DNA of 5,413 bases from contig JAGLRI010000095.1 of the NCBI GenBank assembly GCA_023136395.1, positions 1-5,413 of the forward strand. The letters are read 5' to 3'. Origin of the DNA: Candidatus Bathyarchaeota archaeon (GTDB taxonomy: Archaea > Thermoproteota > Bathyarchaeia > Bathyarchaeales > Bathyarchaeaceae). Below the pieces are notes generated by a model that did not search any database, had not been told where the DNA came from, and was given only the letters and a program-made list of their open reading frames with translations. Shown here in pieces: positions 4,742-5,413 of the stretch. The position numbers were made by a program, and so were the translations under genes. Positions within the stretch are counted from its first letter, which is position 1. The number at the start of each line of letters is the position of its first letter.

Positions 4742-5086
4742 ATGGTTAAAATCATTAAGGTAGCCGAAACACCTTTAGTAACTCAAGAAAATAGTGAGAG
4801 GATAAGTCTCGTTAACGAGGAGATGGGAGCTAAAAATTTCAGCCTTAGTCTCCTTACTGTAAAGCCTAATACTCCACCTGTCACAGCATATCATTCTCAT
4901 AAGAAACAGGAAAACGGCTTCTTCATAATACGAGGCAAAGCCAAAATGATAGTTGAAGGTGAGGAATACATTGTAGAGCCGATGACCATGGTTTTTGCTT
5001 CTCCGGGAGAGAAACATCAAGTTATCAACATTGGGAAATCAAACCTCGAAATAATGGCAATACACGCTCCGGTACGGGATGATTAA
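4742..5086 (+). CDS. single-domain cupin protein
   Basis: The 114-residue protein is one cupin beta-barrel of normal length. Motif 1 is HSHKKQENGFFIIRG (H51, H53, E57, N58, G65). The usual metal-binding glutamate would fall at N58 if HxHx4 spacing is used, with a glutamate one residue earlier, so the site may be slightly altered. Motif 2 is SPGEKHQVIN (H92, N96). Three histidines plus E57 or N58 could hold a divalent metal. Small cupins include isomerases, dioxygenases, sugar-binding proteins and sensors; the substrate cannot be read from this sequence. A clear TATA box and ribosome site precede the start. The gene stands alone between boundary sites 6 and 7, with 64 nt from its stop to site 7. 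Confidence 0.87.
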   Translation: MVKIIKVAETPLVTQENSERISLVNEEMGAKNFSLSLLTVKPNTPPVTAYHSHKKQENGFFIIRGKAKMIVEGEEYIVEPMTMVFASPGEKHQVINIGKSNLEIMAIHAPVRDD

Positions 5087-5148
5087 AGGCAGAAGTAAAT
5101 TTGACACATCCAAAACCCAGATACACCACAACCATATCGATAGTAAAT

Positions 5149-5161
5149 CTAGCTATCTAGC
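5149..5161. repeat. degenerate boundary site 7
   Basis: TCTAGCTATCTAGC carries AGCTATCT at 5151-5158, one mismatch from AGCTAGCT, with CTAG on both sides. Upstream GATAG (5139-5143) can pair with CTATC (5153-5157). It lies 64 nt after the cupin stop, where a boundary would be expected. Confidence 0.45.
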
Positions 5162-5239
5162 AACAATGTCTAAATTCCATGAAGAGTCAACAGGATGCAC
5201 GCTATACTAGCCATAAAAATTTAGGAAACCTTGAACAAT

Positions 5240-5280
5240 AATTCTTAGCCAGCTAGATACAGACTTGGTCTCCAAGAATT
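5240..5280. repeat. degenerate boundary site 8 with inverted repeats
   Basis: AGCCAGCTAGAT (5247-5258) contains two overlapping one-mismatch versions of AGCTAGCT. AATTCTT (5240-5246) and AAGAATT (5274-5280) form a 7-bp inverted repeat around it, centred at 5260, about 5 bp off the core. A tight hairpin, CTTGG-TCT-CCAAG (5264-5276), lies inside. It may be a decayed or divergent copy. Confidence 0.4.
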
Positions 5281-5352
5281 GTAGTAGCGTGGGTTGAACC
5301 AATAACTTCTCTCAGGGTTTAAGTGAGTTGATGAATCAGGAGCAAACAGAAG

Positions 5353-5412
5353 CTATTTGTCCTCTGGTAATGTATCAAATTCTTTTTGCTTCCTATCTAT
5401 CCACTCTTTCAT
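5353..5412 (-). CDS. C-terminal end of an unknown protein entering from the right
   Basis: On the minus strand the frame reads MKEWIDRKQKEFDTLPEDK then TAG (5353-5355). The charged, helix-like composition looks like a real protein tail more than random AT-rich DNA, and the frame is open to the window edge. The ATG at 5412 may be internal rather than a start. Only about 20 residues are visible, so no family can be named. Confidence 0.4.
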   Translation of the reverse strand: MKEWIDRKQKEFDTLPEDK

Positions 5413-5413
5413 G

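Larger units (their letters stand above)
5087..5352. other. non-coding stretch holding sites 7 and 8
   Basis: No gene is supportable between the cupin stop and the small coding end at the right edge. The stretch holds the two degenerate boundary sites 100 nt apart, with an apparently empty block of about 90 nt between them. Confidence 0.5.

Noticed and set aside
566..5258. CRISPR array or insertion-sequence ends
   Set aside because: The repeats are only 8-12 bp with spacing of 400-1200 bp and genes between them, and no transposase, target duplication or long terminal inverted repeat is visible.

Overview
The window reads as an accessory stretch of an AT-rich archaeal genome, most likely a soil ammonia-oxidising archaeon (Nitrososphaeria; a Nitrosocosmicus-like genome is my best guess). 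Support comes from an Elf1-type zinc-ribbon elongation factor, TATA-box promoters about 25 nt before the expected transcript starts, and low GC. The first ~560 bases differ: they are clearly GC-rich (about 55-58% by eye) and encode the C-terminal part of a bacterial-looking NHL beta-propeller protein. The taxon is an inference.

Layout, left to right: NHL propeller C-terminus (+, 2-559, cut by the window edge); meso-diaminopimelate dehydrogenase (+, 740-1723); Elf1-like zinc ribbon (-, 1811-2101); small three-helix membrane protein (-, 2228-2608); Nudix hydrolase lacking its N-terminal part (-, 2694-2993); GyrI-like ligand-binding protein (+, 3079-3372); TraX-family membrane protein (-, 3609-4325); single-domain cupin (+, 4742-5086); and a short C-terminal coding end entering from the right (-, 5353-5412). 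The genes do not form an operon: orientation is mixed, several carry their own promoter, and no pathway unites them.

The striking feature is an exact 8-bp palindrome, AGCTAGCT, present six times (568, 1794, 2200, 2988, 3391, 4581), with two one-mismatch copies at 5151 and 5247/5251. It is expected about 0.05 times by chance in AT-rich DNA of this length. It falls only between genes and divides the window into blocks of one gene, or in one case two. One copy coincides with the GC step after the bacterial-type gene, and another with the point where the Nudix gene is cut within its catalytic box. Four copies (1, 2, 3, 5) lie at the centre of imperfect inverted repeats whose arms touch or overlap the stop codon of a neighbouring gene. 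This resembles a gene-cassette array with a short recombination site, loosely like integron attC sites but without the integron core sequences and with no recombinase gene in the window. The main alternative is artificial joining of contigs by a stop-in-all-frames linker; a terminator or regulatory repeat is also possible. Sequence alone cannot decide between them, but long reads spanning the sites and comparison of related genomes would.
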